DNA of 64,000 bases from Aplectana chamaeleonis (GCA_029168955.1 JAPDOI010000711.1:1-64000), one strand, 5' to 3'; shown: positions 19,372 through 30,078, counted from the stretch's first letter. Translations and numbers: made by a program. Notes: a model not told the origin generated them from the sequence alone.

Positions 19372-19851
19372 CTACCCCAGGTAGTACCCGCCAGAAACAC
19401 GGAGGATGTTATTTCGCGTGTTGGCAGTTGCAGCTCGGATGCGCGTGTTTTCATTAAAGCGCAGTGAAGGATCCAGAAAGATTCCAAGTAGCCGAGGGTG
19501 CTTGGAGAGAGGCAACTGGTTACCTTCCCAGAGAACCCTGGGATGTAGCTGATGCTCAGCCGTTGCAGTAGTGCACAGAGTGACGCTAGACTTTGAAGGA
19601 GAGACCTTTAGCTGCTTCGATTCGAGAAATTTGGCCAGGCTGCAGAGGTATTTGTTCATCTCCGTAGTGGCACGATCGATAACAGAGTCAGTGCATACAA
19701 TTGTGATATCATCTGCATACAGACATAAGTGAATGTTGGGCGGCGGCTTCGGAATATCGGATAGATATAAGGAGAATAGGCTTGGTGATAATACTCCACC
19801 TTGAGGAACGCCCGCCTTCAAAGGAACCGACTTTCGACAGGTGTCCGTCAA
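19372..19851 (-). pseudogene. B1 reverse transcriptase palm and thumb
   Basis: 159-residue frame with AGVPQGGVLSPSLFSLYLSD (motif B), LCLYADDITIVCTD (motif C, YADD) and LGIFLDPSLRF. Motif A lies upstream (19852-20055) in broken frames. Confidence 0.87.
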
Positions 19852-20055
19852 ATTTCACACGTATGGAGCGATCTTTGACGAAGTTGTCAGTCCATCGTTT
19901 GCACCAGTCGGGCATGTCACAGTCCAGAATCGATTTTGATAGCAAGGAAGTGCTGACATTGTCAAAAGCGGCAGTCAGATCAATTGCGACGACTAGACTT
20001 CTACCGGCGGGAGCATTTCTATTGAAACCAGCAATGATGTGTTCAGATATTGACG

Positions 20056-20300
20056 TTAATGCGGTGATGGTGGAGTGAGCCTTTTGAAGCCATGCTGATG
20101 GACGTTCTGCTGTAGTGCGCCCTGGAGATGCGGGTTTATGATTTTCTCCGCCAACTTAGCGATAGGGGATAATAGGGATATGGGACGGTGTGACGTTGCT
20201 TTATCTTCTGGTTTGCCAGGCTTGGGAACTGGGAGAACAGTCGCTTGTTTCCAACGAGCAGGAATAATACCAGTGGTAAACGACGAATAAATAAGATCAC
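20056..20300 (-). pseudogene. B1 reverse transcriptase fingers (5' end of the copy)
   Basis: Contains RWKQATVLPVPKPGKPED, HRPISLLSPIAKLAEKI and QNVHQHGFKR, the RT fingers region. The copy is truncated at 20300, so no endonuclease is present. Confidence 0.82.
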
Positions 20301-20311
20301 TGTTACCTGGC

Positions 20312-20622
20312 ATAAAACAAGTGTCCAGTGCTTCGGATGCCAAAGGTGGGTGCACTTCTCCTGTTCGGGCCTCAGTTCTGTGAGGCATCATGACTCATCC
20401 TTTCGTTGTGTTCTATGCTCTGCCCCCAACAACTCTGATTCCTCAATTACCAACCGCCCCCTCTCCATTGTTCACATTAATCTCAACGTCCTTCGCAACA
20501 AGTTATCTGAACTCTCTCTATTCGCACGTTCTCATCACCCGGATGTTATCATGGTTCAAGAAACCAAGCTCTCTCCATCTACCACTTATCCCCAACCTAA
20601 CATTCCGGGCTACACCGCCTAA
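20312..20622 (+). pseudogene. A4 PHD finger second half and endonuclease start
   Basis: Resumes A4 after B1: KTSVQCFGCQRWVHFSCSG ... FRCVLC completes the PHD finger begun before 18609. VHINLNVLRNKL and MVQETKLSPS begin the APE endonuclease. A stop follows YTA at 20622. Confidence 0.85.
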
Positions 20623-20796
20623 CACATGCCAAGGACAGCTCTTGGGGGCGGATTGTCTACTTTCGTGCAATCTGCCTTACCTTCTCATATTATCCCTAAT
20701 ACTCCTAAGGACGGTACTCTCGAGTACATTCCTGTCCACCTCCCCCTCAAAACCCCTTTTATCTCTATTTAACATATATATTCCTCCTATATCATC

Positions 20797-21918
20797 TTGT
20801 CCCCCTCTTATAATCCTTTTCCCCTCCTTAAGCAGTTGTCCGACTGCTCACTCTCCCCTTCAGCTGTCTTTGCGGGTGACTTCAATGCTCACACGTTCTG
20901 TTCCGCTCTTGATTCTGACGCCAGAGGGGAAGATGTCGAAGAATGGGCTGAGGAGTGTGACCTGGTTATCCTCAATGATGACCAGCCCACTCGTCTCCCT
21001 GCCAACGGCCGACCTTCTAGCCCAGACATCTCTCTTGTGTCATCCAATCTCTCTAATGCTTGCACGTGGTCCACATCCACAACTCTCTCCAGTGATCACA
21101 TTCCCGTCTTTGTCTATATCGATCTCTCTGACTCTCTTGCCCCTTACTCTGGTTTTCGTCATCGTACTTATCTTAATTTAGGCCTAGCAGACTGGACCCT
21201 GTTCAGAGATGTTGCACTTCGCCATGCGGTCGACTACCCATGGAATGGTGATGTTCATCAGAAAGAGCGCCATCTAACAAGTGCCATCCGCAAGGCCATG
21301 AAAGCACCAATTCCTGAGGGTCGTGTCAAGACCTTTTTTCCAAATGTCAGCAGGGAAATACTGCAGAAGATAAGAACCAGAGATGAGAAGAGAGCCGCAG
21401 ACCATCTAGACCCGGACATAGCTGTGCTGGATAATGAGATCAAGCAGGATCTGGATAAGAACAAGAAGGAATGCTGGGAGAAGTTCACTGAAAAGCTGAA
21501 TTTCAAGGCTGACGGAACTACGACGTGGAAAGTGTTGAGGAAAATTTCCGGCAAGTCCGCTCCCTCTATGAGCTCCGCTATTGAGTTCGAGGAGAACGTC
21601 TTCAAATCAGGGAAAGCGGCTGCTTATGCGCTCGGCAAGAACTTCTTCATCACACGTGCCAAGCGAGGCGTGCAAAACAGAGTCACGGTTAGAGAACTGA
21701 GCCGGTTGCCGCTCATGAACGCTTCTGAGGCCTTTACTCTCACACAAGTAGAGAAGGCTGTCAAAGAAATGCGGAATTCGAAGGCTATCGGACCTGACGA
21801 TATCTCCCCAGCCATCCTGAAGAAGCTTCCCACGGAACTTCTACCGATGCTTGCAGATATCATTAATACTTCTTTCCGGACCTGCACTCTACCCCAAGCT
21901 AGAAGACAGCCAATGTGA
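20797..21918 (+). pseudogene. A4 endonuclease C-part, linker and RT start
   Basis: 373-residue frame. [21 protein letters not shown] and TLSSDHIPVFVYIDLS carry the D/N and SDH catalytic blocks. The basic linker EGRVKTFFPNVSREILQKIR follows, then NSKAIGPDDISPAILKKLP at the start of RT. A small deletion near 21900 shifts the frame. Confidence 0.87.
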
Positions 21919-22760
21919 TACCGTTGCCAAAGCCAGGCAAGTCCCAAAGCACGGCAAAGGGCTTTCGACCAATAAGCCTGTTATCGCCCGTCGCTAAATT
22001 AGCTGAAAAATTGATCGTGACGGACTTGGCTGATCAAAATGAGCGACAGCAGCATCAGCATGGGTTCAGGAAACTTCACTCCACTACTACAGCTCTATTG
22101 GAGATCGTGAGCTTTGCGGTCGATGGGTTCAACATGAGAAAGCCCCTGAGAACGGTGGCCGTCGCCCTCGACCTGAGCAAAGCGTTTGACTCTGTTAACT
22201 TGGGACTGCTGTCCGAGAAACTGCTCAAGTCGTCGCTACCATCATGGCAGAAGCGATGGATTGCAGCGTTCACTAAAGGCCGCCGTGCTAAGGTTCTGTT
22301 CCAGAATCATGTATCCGATAGCATTCCAATAGCAGCCGGTGTTCCGCAAGGCGGAGTGTTGTCCCCTGCCCTATTCAGCCGGTATCTTGAGGACATTCCC
22401 GAGCCTCCAAATGATGTAAGGATTGTTATGTATGCCGACGACATCACCATCATGTGCCAGGATCGTGACCTGCAGATAGCCGCTAACAAGATCAGCGCCT
22501 ATCTCATCGAGTTGAAGCTCTTCCTCGATAAAATTATGCTCACAGTCTCTGCCGCAAAATCCTCTGTTTCAGTGTTCACAACGAACACCAAGGAACACAG
22601 TGCCCATCCAGATGTCAAATGGGATGGTGACCTGTTGCCAGCAGCAAAATTCCCCAAGCTGCTTGGCCTTATTCTTGATCCCTCACTGAAGTTCCACAAA
22701 AACGCGGAACAGAAACAAACAGTCGTCAAGGCTAGGCTTAATATCTTGAGAGCTCTCGGA
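21915..22760 (+). pseudogene. A4 reverse transcriptase core
   Basis: About 282 residues: IPLPKPGKSQSTAKGFRPIS, VALDLSKAFDSV (motif A), GVPQGGVLSPALFSRYLED (motif B), VMYADDITIMCQD (motif C), LLGLILDPSLKFHKN. It is cut by A5 within the codons for the conserved RALGGTSWG. Confidence 0.88.
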
Positions 22761-22809
22761 TGTAGATGATGCAGTCACGCCTGCACAGGTCGAGAAGGCG
22801 ATAAAGGAG

Positions 22810-23484
22810 ATGAGCAACTCGAAGGCATTAGGGCCAGACGGTTTGAGCCCTGCAGTCCTGAAGAGACTGCCCAGTGAACTACTGCCCTTTATTGCTGACG
22901 TCATAAATACATCGTTTCGTACATGTATTTTACCCCAAAATTGGAAAGTGGCTCGTGTTATTCCACTGCCGAAGCCGGGAAAGTCACCATCCACGGCTAA
23001 AGGGTACCGGCCGATCAGTCTGCTCTCACCCATCGCCAAAATTGCCGAAAAACTGGTTGTGGAGGAGCTTGCCGAGCATAACAGCCAACAGCAGCACCAA
23101 CATGGTTTCCGTAAATTACATTCCACCACTACGGCCTTGTTGGAAATTGTGAGCTATGTGCTGGACGGCTTCAATGCCATTAAACCCCAACGTACTGTTG
23201 GTGTGGCCCTCGACTTAACAAAGGCATTTGACACTGTCAATCTTGGCCTACTATCAGAGAGTCTGTTGAAGTCTACCATCAAGCCATGGCAGAAGCGGTG
23301 GATAGCTGCCTTCACTAAAGGACGTCGGGCAAATGTGCTATTCCAGGGACATGTTTCCAATAGCATCCCCATCGCCGCTGGTGTCCCTCAAGGAGGAGTT
23401 TTATCGCCTGCACTTTTCAGTTTATATCTAGAAGATCTGCCCGTTCCCCCTCCAAGACATCAAGGTCGTTGCATACGCGGATGA
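22810..23484 (+). pseudogene. A5 reverse transcriptase (motifs A and B)
   Basis: 224-residue frame: NSKALGPDGLSPAVLKRLP, VALDLTKAFDTV, GVPQGGVLSPALFSLYLED. An extra base pair of C near 23450 shifts the frame just before the YADD motif, which lies at about 23470-23490 in another frame. Confidence 0.87.
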
Positions 23485-23545
23485 TATTACTATTCTGTGC
23501 CGAGATCGCGACATTAAGGTAGCCACCAGTAAGATCAATGACTAC

Positions 23546-24145
23546 TTGATCGAGTTGAAATGTTTCTTCGATCGCAAAATGCTCACAGTCTCTGCCTCCA
23601 AATCGTCCGTCACCGTCTTTTCCACTGATAATGCAGAGCACAGTGCCCATCCTATGGTGAAATGGGACGAAACTCAATTGCAGGCCACCCGATTCCCCAA
23701 GCTGCTTGGACTCGTGTTGGATCCTTCGTTGAAATTTCATAAGAACACTGAGCAGAAGCAAGCCACAGTGAAAACAAGACTCAACGTCCTGCGTGCTCTC
23801 GGTGGAACGTCCTGGGGATGCAATAAAGAAACTATCCTGACCACGTATAAGGCTATTGTGCAACCCGCCTTGGAGTATGCTGCGCCAGTCTGGCAGCACA
23901 TCGTGTCGGACACCTCTTGGTCCAAGCTGCAGCGCGTCCAAAATTGTGCTCTGCGAATTGCAACAGGCTGTTCCAAAAGCTCTCCAATAGAGCACTTACA
24001 TGCCGAAGCTCGCATATTGCCAGTCAGAGACCACTGCCAACTCCAGGCGCAACAAATGTACATTAACATCGTGAAGCAGCCGAATCATCCTTCGCGAAGA
24101 GTACTAAACCCGGTGAGAGAGATGTATCAGAAAGCCTTTCGCTGA
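23546..24145 (+). pseudogene. A5 thumb and C-terminal region
   Basis: 199-residue frame: LLGLVLDPSLKFHKN, RALGGTSWGCNKETILTTYK and SWSKLQRVQNCALRIATGC. A two-base deletion (GAGAGAGATG to GAGAGATG, compared with A3) ends it near 24120. Confidence 0.85.
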
Positions 24146-24164
24146 TGCTCCGTCGAAAGTAGAT

Positions 24165-24542
24165 GTGCAGAGATGGACTGAAGCACAACAAGAACGCCTC
24201 CGTCTCTTGCGCGCGGAGCATACCCGATTCGTGAACGAACACTTGAGCAGAGTTGCCATAAACCCCATCCTGGGAGTCGCACCTCCAAAGGTCTCCGAGA
24301 CAGAGATGGAACTTGGCAGGCGTGCCAGGTGCACCCTTGCATCGTTACGCTGTGGACACTCCCCCATGCTTATGTCATACTTGCATAGGATTGACAACAG
24401 CAAACCTGACGAGTGTCCTGATTGCGGTAGTCAAGGGCATACTACTGCGCACCTGTTCAATTGCCCGAAAAGACCGACTACATTGACGACAATGGATCTG
24501 TGGACGAACCCAGTGCTAGTGGCCGAGTTTCTGAACCTATGA
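24165..24542 (+). pseudogene. A5 C-terminus with CCHHC finger
   Basis: 125 residues ending CPDCGSQGHTTAHLFNC and DLWTNPVLVAEFLNL, as in A3. Confidence 0.87.
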
Positions 24543-24586
24543 CAGAACCCCTCTCTGTGGCTGCAAAGAAGAAGAGAGCTCTCGGA

Positions 24587-25327
24587 GGAACATCATGGGG
24601 AAGCAGCCGAGAGACTATATTGAGAACCTACAGAGCAATACTTCAGCCGGCTCTGGAATATGCGGCACCAGTGTGGCAGCACCTGGTGTCTGACAGCTCC
24701 TGGAATAAGCTGCAGCGTGTACAGAATGCTGCGCTTAGAATTGCTACCGGTTGTGCAAGGAGCTCCCCGGTGGAGCATCTTCACGCGGAGGCCTGCATAT
24801 TGCCGGCCAAGGAGCATTGTGAACTCCAGGCACAGCAGATGTATATTAATGTTCTGAGGCAGCCGAATCATCCGTCAAAGAGAATCATGAAGCCCATAAG
24901 AGAGAGGTCGATTAGGACGCCGTTCGCCGATGCTCCTCGTAAAGTTGATGTACAGAGATGGGCCGACTCCAACATGGAAAGGCTTCGTCTTCTGCGTGAG
25001 GAGCACACCCAGTTTGTTCGAGGATATCTAGCAAAGGCGGCTGTGAACCCTATCTTGGGAACGGTGCCGCCTCGGGTTTGCGAGTCCGAGTCTCAACTCG
25101 GCAGACAAGCCAGATGTGCTCTTGCATCGCTGCGCTGTGGTCACTCTATTCTGCTCATGTCTTACGTCAACAAGATCGACAGCAGCCGACCAGACGCATG
25201 CCCGGACTGTGGTGCTCCCGGACACGACACGGCGCACTTGTTCATGTGCCCGAAGAGACCTACCTCCTTAACAACAATGGACCTTTGGACGAATCCTGTG
25301 AAGGCCGCCCAGTTCCTCAACCTATGA
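24587..25327 (+). pseudogene. A4 thumb and C-terminal domain
   Basis: Open frame continuing A4 after A5: SSWNKLQRVQNAALRIATGC, VEHLHAEACILPAKEHC, then CPDCGAPGHDTAHLFMC and DLWTNPVKAAQFLNL. The open frame extends artificially upstream through the A5 tail (from 24461). Confidence 0.87.
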
Positions 25328-25375
25328 CAAAGACCACTTTGAGGCTGCAGAAGAAGAAGAAGAAGGCGTATGAGA

Positions 25376-25914
25376 AATGTCTCGATTGGACCGAGTTTTT
25401 GTGTTCTGCGGACGGTATAAAAAAGCACGAAAAGATCAACTCGTATGGATTCGAGAACATATACAACATGGCTTTGAAGAATTTCAAGAGGTCGCTGGAA
25501 GAAGCAGAGAAAGTAAAAAGACCGATTCAAGACGGTCCAACTGCTTTTGCAGCGCCAGCTAGTGCTGCGTTATTGGAGAAAGACGGACCCAAGAGAGGGA
25601 TCTGCACGAGAGTGGCCACGACATTCAAGCAGCTGAGCGAGATTCTGAAAGAATGGTCATCATACAAAATATGGGTGATCGTGTGGCCCACGGACAAAGA
25701 ATTCAAGGACGTCGAAATCTGCGAAATTGTGAAAAGCTGTGATCGGCAATTTGAAGAAGGAGGACGAGTGATTAGTGTTTGGCCACCCGTGGTGCAAGCA
25801 AATATGGAAGAATGGAAAAAGATGGCAGAAACATGGTTGGAAATGGATCACGCAATTGGAAGTCGCGCAGGAAAGGAACAGTTCTTTTCTTCAGGACAGC
25901 GAACACGAAGATAG
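25376..25914 (+). pseudogene. Gypsy ORF3, C-terminal part
   Basis: Continues the ORF begun at 18114. Removing A4 and one duplication copy leaves the frame unchanged, giving about 270 residues in all. Sequence features are an aromatic and charged stretch (WSSYKIWVIVWPTDKEF) and GGRVISVWPPVVQAN. No signal peptide, fusion motif or clear envelope features are seen. A third ORF after pol is common in such elements, but its role is unknown. The frame shifts after 25914; a further piece (ALPFYGSDCTVSCAKLLYDM) runs to about 26090. Confidence 0.6.
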
Positions 25915-26097
25915 ACAGTGATAAAGTTTTTTGTGAGATTGGGACGCCAGAGTCCGCGCTTCCATTCTATGGTTCTGATTGTACTGTGTCATGCGCTAAA
26001 TTGCTGTATGATATGATAAGAAAAAGAGCTTTTGATTTTGTCTCATTGCCCCAATTGAAAAGAATAGATTGTCAGCCGATGAGGGCATCAGCTCCCC

Positions 26098-26109
26098 AGA
26101 GGGGCGGCA
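26098..26109 (+). other. Polypurine tract
   Basis: AGAGGGGCGGCA directly precedes the LTR start TGTGG, the expected plus-strand primer position. The same bases precede the LTR copies at 14887 and 26818. Confidence 0.7.
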
Positions 26110-26268
26110 TGTGGTGTCGTGACCGTGACCATGATCTCGACGATCAGCCGCCGGTGAAGTACCGCCGACAGATGTGATCTGGCGGGAGAAAGGGGGCGTG
26201 GCTTTTTAGTGGTCAGCGAAAGGAAGTGAACGCAAATCAATCTACCTCCAGCCTCTCGTCATCACGCC
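26110..26268 (+). repeat. Truncated gypsy 3' LTR (first 159 bp)
   Basis: Starts at the normal LTR boundary after the polypurine tract but stops at CATCACGCC, where it joins an internal gypsy segment (AGACAACCG). The missing 205 bp are not nearby. Confidence 0.85.
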
Positions 26269-26817
26269 AGACAACCGTATGGAATTCTTAGGAGCCGCTA
26301 TGGTCATAGTGGAACTAGAAGGAGGAAAAACGGCAGAGGTAGCGTTCCACATTGCGGATACTAAGGATCAAGAAATTTTACTGGGCACCAATGCTCTGGA
26401 ACAGCTTGGGGTACAGTTAATACTTTCGCCGGGCAGTGCTGAGACGACGGTGGAAGAATGCGATAGGAGAGTGGTTGCTACGCGAAGAATATATATCCCT
26501 GCTCATGGTAGTGGTATTGTGTCGGCGAGGTGTGAAGATGATAGCGAGGAAAAAGAGCGCGTTGTGTGGCCAAGTAAGGATGGAGTTGCAGCCGGTATAG
26601 TCAAAGTGTGTAACCAGGAAGTGGAGTTACCGATCATGAATGAAAGTGAAGAGCCCATGGTGTTGAAGGAAGGTGAGGAGATAGGAAATTGGGGGACGGA
26701 AAAATGGAAAGATGGATGGGAGGAGTGGAACCCATTAATGATGGACGGAGAGGTGCTGGATGTGAATCAGGAAGAGAGAAGGAAAATGCTGCACGAGCAA
26801 GTGAAAGAGGGGCGGCA
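26269..26817 (+). repeat. Duplicate of gypsy protease-region segment
   Basis: 549-bp copy of 14336-14886, including the junction with the polypurine-tract-like bases. It is open for 183 residues (26279-26830; EFLGAAMVIVELEGGK ... EERRKMLHEQVKEG). The original copy has three small indels over the same stretch. It lies between a truncated and a complete LTR, so the element's 3' end is rearranged. Confidence 0.88.
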
Positions 26818-27181
26818 TGTGGTGTCGTGACCGTGACCATGATCTCGACGATCAGCCGCCGGTGAAGTACCGCCGACAGATGTGATCTGGCGGGAGAAAG
26901 GGGGCGTGGCTTTTTAGTGGTCAGCGAAAGGAAGTGAACGCAAATCAATCTACCTCCAGCCTCTCGTCATCACGCCTGGCGGCTAACAGCCATTCACTCA
27001 TTTTTATCACATTTGCCTAGGATAGTTGTTGTTTGAGCATTTATGCTCAATTCTCATGTTGTCAATTTTTATCTGATTTAGGTCTAATAAATTCTTTACA
27101 ACTATAACGTTTTGAGCAGAACATAGCCGTGAGTCGGCCTCGTACTTTTCCCTCATCAACTTGATTGTTGGCCCGGTCACA
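26818..27181 (+). repeat. Gypsy 3' LTR
   Basis: Complete 364-bp LTR ending GGTCACA and followed by ATTC, which matches the four bases before the 5' LTR. It therefore marks the true right end of the gypsy insertion. Confidence 0.92.
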
Positions 27182-27640
27182 ATTCCAATTTAAGGTCGGT
27201 GCTAATAAGCACACCAAGATCACTGACAGTCTCGCGTACGGGAAGCGCAACATCGTTCAGGCGCCAAAAGCACCCATGTTGGAAATTGATATGAAACAAG
27301 CTTCACTTTCTTCAGATATTTTTAGCTGGCATAGCTTGGACCAATGAGCAAGCCGGTTCAGGTCACACTGAAGCTCGTGAAAATCGAGGGCGGGGTTGCG
27401 ACGGGGACGATATATCTTCAGATCATCCCCAAAAAGCTTGCTTGTGCTCGACAATATATCAGAAGTGTCGTTCACATAAATGAGGAAAAGCAAAGGGCCC
27501 AAAACGCTACCCTGAGGAACACCGCTGGTAATTTGGCTAGGATGAGAACAAAAGTCGTCAATCTTGACTGTAAAATCACGCGGTGTCAGAAAGGATTCCA
27601 ACTATTTCAGGGTGTCACCAGAAATTATTTTCGGGCAGGT
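27182..27640 (-). mobile_element. CR1-like element C1, upstream part
   Basis: Minus-strand RT segment continuing into 6763-7504 once the gypsy element is removed. The left limit near 27640 is where similarity to RT stops. Bases 27641-28149 hold only low-complexity sequence, such as the C-rich run near 27850. Confidence 0.8.
27257..27601 (-). pseudogene. CR1-like reverse transcriptase palm
   Basis: 114-residue frame: ITSGVPQGSVLGPLLFLIYVND (motif B) and SKLFGDDLKIYRP, where the motif C position reads FGDD instead of the usual FADD. LNRLAHWSKLCQLKIS follows. Arrangement is typical of the CR1/L2 group. The FGDD change would probably hurt activity. Confidence 0.85.
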
Positions 27641-28149
27641 TTTATTTTATTACTAAAACTGTCAGACGCCGAAAATTCATTCAGTAGTCGAGCTCAAGCG
27701 TCTAAAATCTGAGCAATGCTACGATTCTTCCCTTTGGTGACCTGAAATATCGCGAATTTTCGGGATATCTTCACCAAATTTTCGTTTTTGGTCCGAAATT
27801 TTTGCGATCCCCTTCCTAAACTTCATTTTCGGGTCAAAATTTTTAAAATCTCCCCCCCCCCTCACCCCCCGTTGCGAAATTTCGCAGCCCCGCTTTACCC
27901 TGGCTCACATGAGTCCGGGAGAAGCAAACAGTGGAGCGGTCGGTCATAGTAACATATAGCACTGATTGGGATACTCCGACATGATAGGCCCGATAAGCAT
28001 CACTGCGACCGGCTTGAAATGAACGGGAAAGGATACATGTATAGTCTACAGCAATGGAAAAAGGCTGTAGTGCGGTTGCGGACTCGTCCTAGCATACAGT
28101 AGTCTGTCTATTCGTGGTATCATTCATTTTTTCGGAAGCAGCTGTGATA

Positions 28150-28244
28150 GATTGGTGAGTCTGTGTTTTCACCGATACGACTACATCTGTGGAGGCAATG
28201 AAAACAGGTGAAAATGTGAGAGTGGAAACAGAAACTCACCAATC
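28150..28244. repeat. Small inverted repeat
   Basis: Arms GATTGGTGAGT at 28150 and ACTCACCAATC ending 28244, with partial pairing continuing inward. Probably a very short MITE. No coding content. Confidence 0.5.
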
Positions 28245-28340
28245 AATCGAAGCTATTTCGAAAAAATGGATGCTACATAACACAATAAGGCTACATTATG
28301 TTATGAAGACTTCTTCTTTGCAGCCACTGAGAGGGTTTTG

Positions 28341-28862
28341 TCACAAGTTGAGGAACTGGGCGACCAGCACTGGATTCGTCCACAAGTCTATTGTACTGAG
28401 CGTTGTTGGTTTCTTGGGACAATCAAATAGGTGTTTAGTGTCGTGGCCTTGGTTTCCACAGTCCGGGCACACGTCAGGCTGGCTATTGTCGATCCTGTGC
28501 AGGTAAGACATAAGCAATGAAGAATGTCCGCAGCGTAACGAAGCGAGGATACACCTGGCGCGCCTACCGAGCTCGGACTCGGTTTCACATACCCTAGGCG
28601 GCACATCACCGAGAATAGGATTGACAGCCGCTTTGGCAAGATGATCCTTCACAAACCGGGTGTGCTCCGCGCGTAAGAGACGAAGCCGTTCTTGATTCGA
28701 GTCGGTCCATCTCTGTACATTCACTTTGTTCGGAGCATCGGCAAACGGCACTCCGATCGATCTCTCTCTTACGGGATTTAATAGTCTTCTCGACGGATGA
28801 TTAGGCTGCTTAAGGACATTAATGAGCATCTGCTGAGCCTGGAGCTGGCAATGCTCTTTCAC
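28341..28862 (-). pseudogene. A6 C-terminal domain
   Basis: 173-residue frame beginning at KEHCQLQAQQM and ending CPDCGNQGHDTKHLFDC and DLWTNPVLVAQFLNL. It is cut at its N-terminal side by the A7 insertion; the codons just upstream lie at 32322-32422. Confidence 0.87.
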
Positions 28863-28867
28863 TGGCA

Positions 28868-28940
28868 GCTGCCGAGATGTCGTACGTTCGTGCCGTGGCA
28901 GTGTGGAGGAAAGAAGACCACCTCAGTGCAGACCGACGTC
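28868..28940 (+). ncRNA. HDV-like ribozyme fold, A7 copy
   Basis: P1, P2 and P3 intact. P4 loses one terminal pair (CCTCA), and J4/2 reads GCAGA instead of GCAAA. Confidence 0.55.
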
Positions 28941-29880
28941 AATTCCTCCGCGGAGAGGGTTTTTGTTATGGGAGAGGTGCTGGCCGGCCACAGCTCTCCT
29001 GGAGACCCTACAACAAAGAGCCGGCGTCGAGAGGAACCCAGGACGCGCTCAGAAAAAAAGTACCCATGTACCAACGGCCTTCGCGCCATGCTCTTTGAAT
29101 TAACTCTCTTCGCCCGTACTCATCATCCGGATGTTATCATGGTTCAGGAAACCAAAATCTCTCCCTCTGCTACATCTCGGCATCCAAACACCCCGGGCTA
29201 CACTGCCATTCGTACTCCTAGGTCATCTCAAGGAGGCGGAGTCTCTACTTTTATTCTATCCTCCCTTCCCTCTCACTTAATACCAAATACTCCAGAGGAT
29301 GGCACTCTCGAGTACATCCCCATCCACATTCCTCTAAAAACCCCACTTTCTCTTTTTAATATATACATTCCTCCCTCTACATCCTGTCCACTACCTACAA
29401 CCCTATCCCTCTACTCAATCAGCTTTATGACTGCTCCCTCTCTCCCTCAATTGTTTTTGCGGGTGACTTCAATGCTCACACATTTTGCTCGTCGCTCGAT
29501 TCTGATGCTAGAGGAAATGACGGCGAAGAATGGGCGGAGGAGTGCGATCTGGTCATTCTAAACGATGGTCAGCCCACTCGTCTCCCTGCCAAAGGTGGAT
29601 CTTCTAGCCCAGACATCTCCCTCGTCTCTTCTAATCTATCTAATGCTTGCTCCCTGGCCAACATCCACAACTCTTCCCAGTGATCACATTCCTGTCTTTG
29701 CCGATATTGATCTCTCTAACTCTTTTTCTCCCTATACAGGTGTTCGTCATCATTCTTATCTTATTTTAGGCCTTGCAGACTGGAGCCTGTTCAGGGAGGT
29801 TGCGCTTCGCCAAGCGGCTGGTTATCCGTGGAATGGCGATATACACCAGAAGGAGCGCCAGTTATCTGATGCTATCTTGA
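28868..29880 (+). pseudogene. A7 endonuclease region
   Basis: The frame 28797-29561 contains DVIMVQETKISPS and GGGVSTFILSSLPSH. A shift follows, and 29565-29880 carries SPYTGVRHHSY-type sequence. GDFNAHTF and SDHIPVFADIDLS are readable in neighbouring frames. Confidence 0.8.
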
Positions 29881-29887
29881 AGGCTAT

Positions 29888-30069
29888 GGGTGGTGGCCAT
29901 CGTGTATCAACACTCCTGAGGCGGGAGAAACGGGGGAGGAGCGAGGTTCTTGATTGGACGCAACAGCCGTGGGCCGGAGCTAGCCCGTGTTGCGTCCAAT
30001 CAGGAACCTCGCTCCTCCCCCGTTTCTCCCGCTTCCTCAGGAGTGTTGATACACGATGGCCACCACCCG
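29888..30069. mobile_element. 182-bp foldback MITE with 9-bp duplication
   Basis: Near-perfect palindrome from GGGTGGTGGCCATCGTG to CACGATGGCCACCACCC, with arms of about 85 bp. Flanked by GAAGGCTAT on both sides (29879-29887 and 30070-30078). Long TIRs with a 9-bp duplication fit Mutator-like MITEs (family knowledge). Non-coding. Confidence 0.8.
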
Positions 30070-30078
30070 AAGGCTATG

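Larger units (their letters stand above)
18610..20300 (-). mobile_element. NL-B non-LTR retrotransposon B1, 5'-truncated
   Basis: Minus-strand insertion of 1691 bp in A4, flanked by TGTTACCTGGC (18599-18609 and 20301-20311). The tail is AAG repeats after the motif AATGTGGCTGATAAGAAG, close to the NL-A 3' end (GTGGCTGCARAGAAG). The protein is clearly related to NL-A but strongly divergent, so it is treated as a separate family. Confidence 0.92.
22761..24573 (+). mobile_element. NL-A copy A5, 5'-truncated
   Basis: 1813-bp copy starting within the RT N-terminal region and ending in a GAA tail, flanked by a 13-bp duplication GAGAGCTCTCGGA (22748-22760, 24574-24586). It is nearly identical to the 3' half of A3. 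The few differences are mostly single-base substitutions and homopolymer indels. Confidence 0.93.
18385..25365 (+). mobile_element. NL-A copy A4, full length, carrying B1 and A5
   Basis: Starts GCTGCCGAG, ends with a GAA tail, flanked by GCGTATGAGA (18375-18384 and 25366-25375). Its own sequence is 18385-18609, 20312-22760 and 24587-25365, about 3.45 kb. B1 interrupts the PHD finger codons and A5 interrupts the RT thumb. It lies in gypsy ORF3. Confidence 0.93.
7505..27181 (+). mobile_element. Ty3/gypsy LTR retrotransposon with nested insertions
   Basis: Bounded by 364-bp LTRs (7505-7868 and 26818-27181) starting TG and ending CA, flanked by a 4-bp duplication ATTC (7501-7504, 27182-27185). 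A tRNA-like primer site follows the 5' LTR. Gene order is gag, protease, RT, RNase H, integrase, then a third ORF, a purine-rich tract and the 3' end; this order defines Ty3/gypsy (Metaviridae). It is interrupted by A3, MITEs, an internal LTR copy and A4. The terminal LTRs differ at about two positions, suggesting a recent insertion into C1. Confidence 0.9.
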
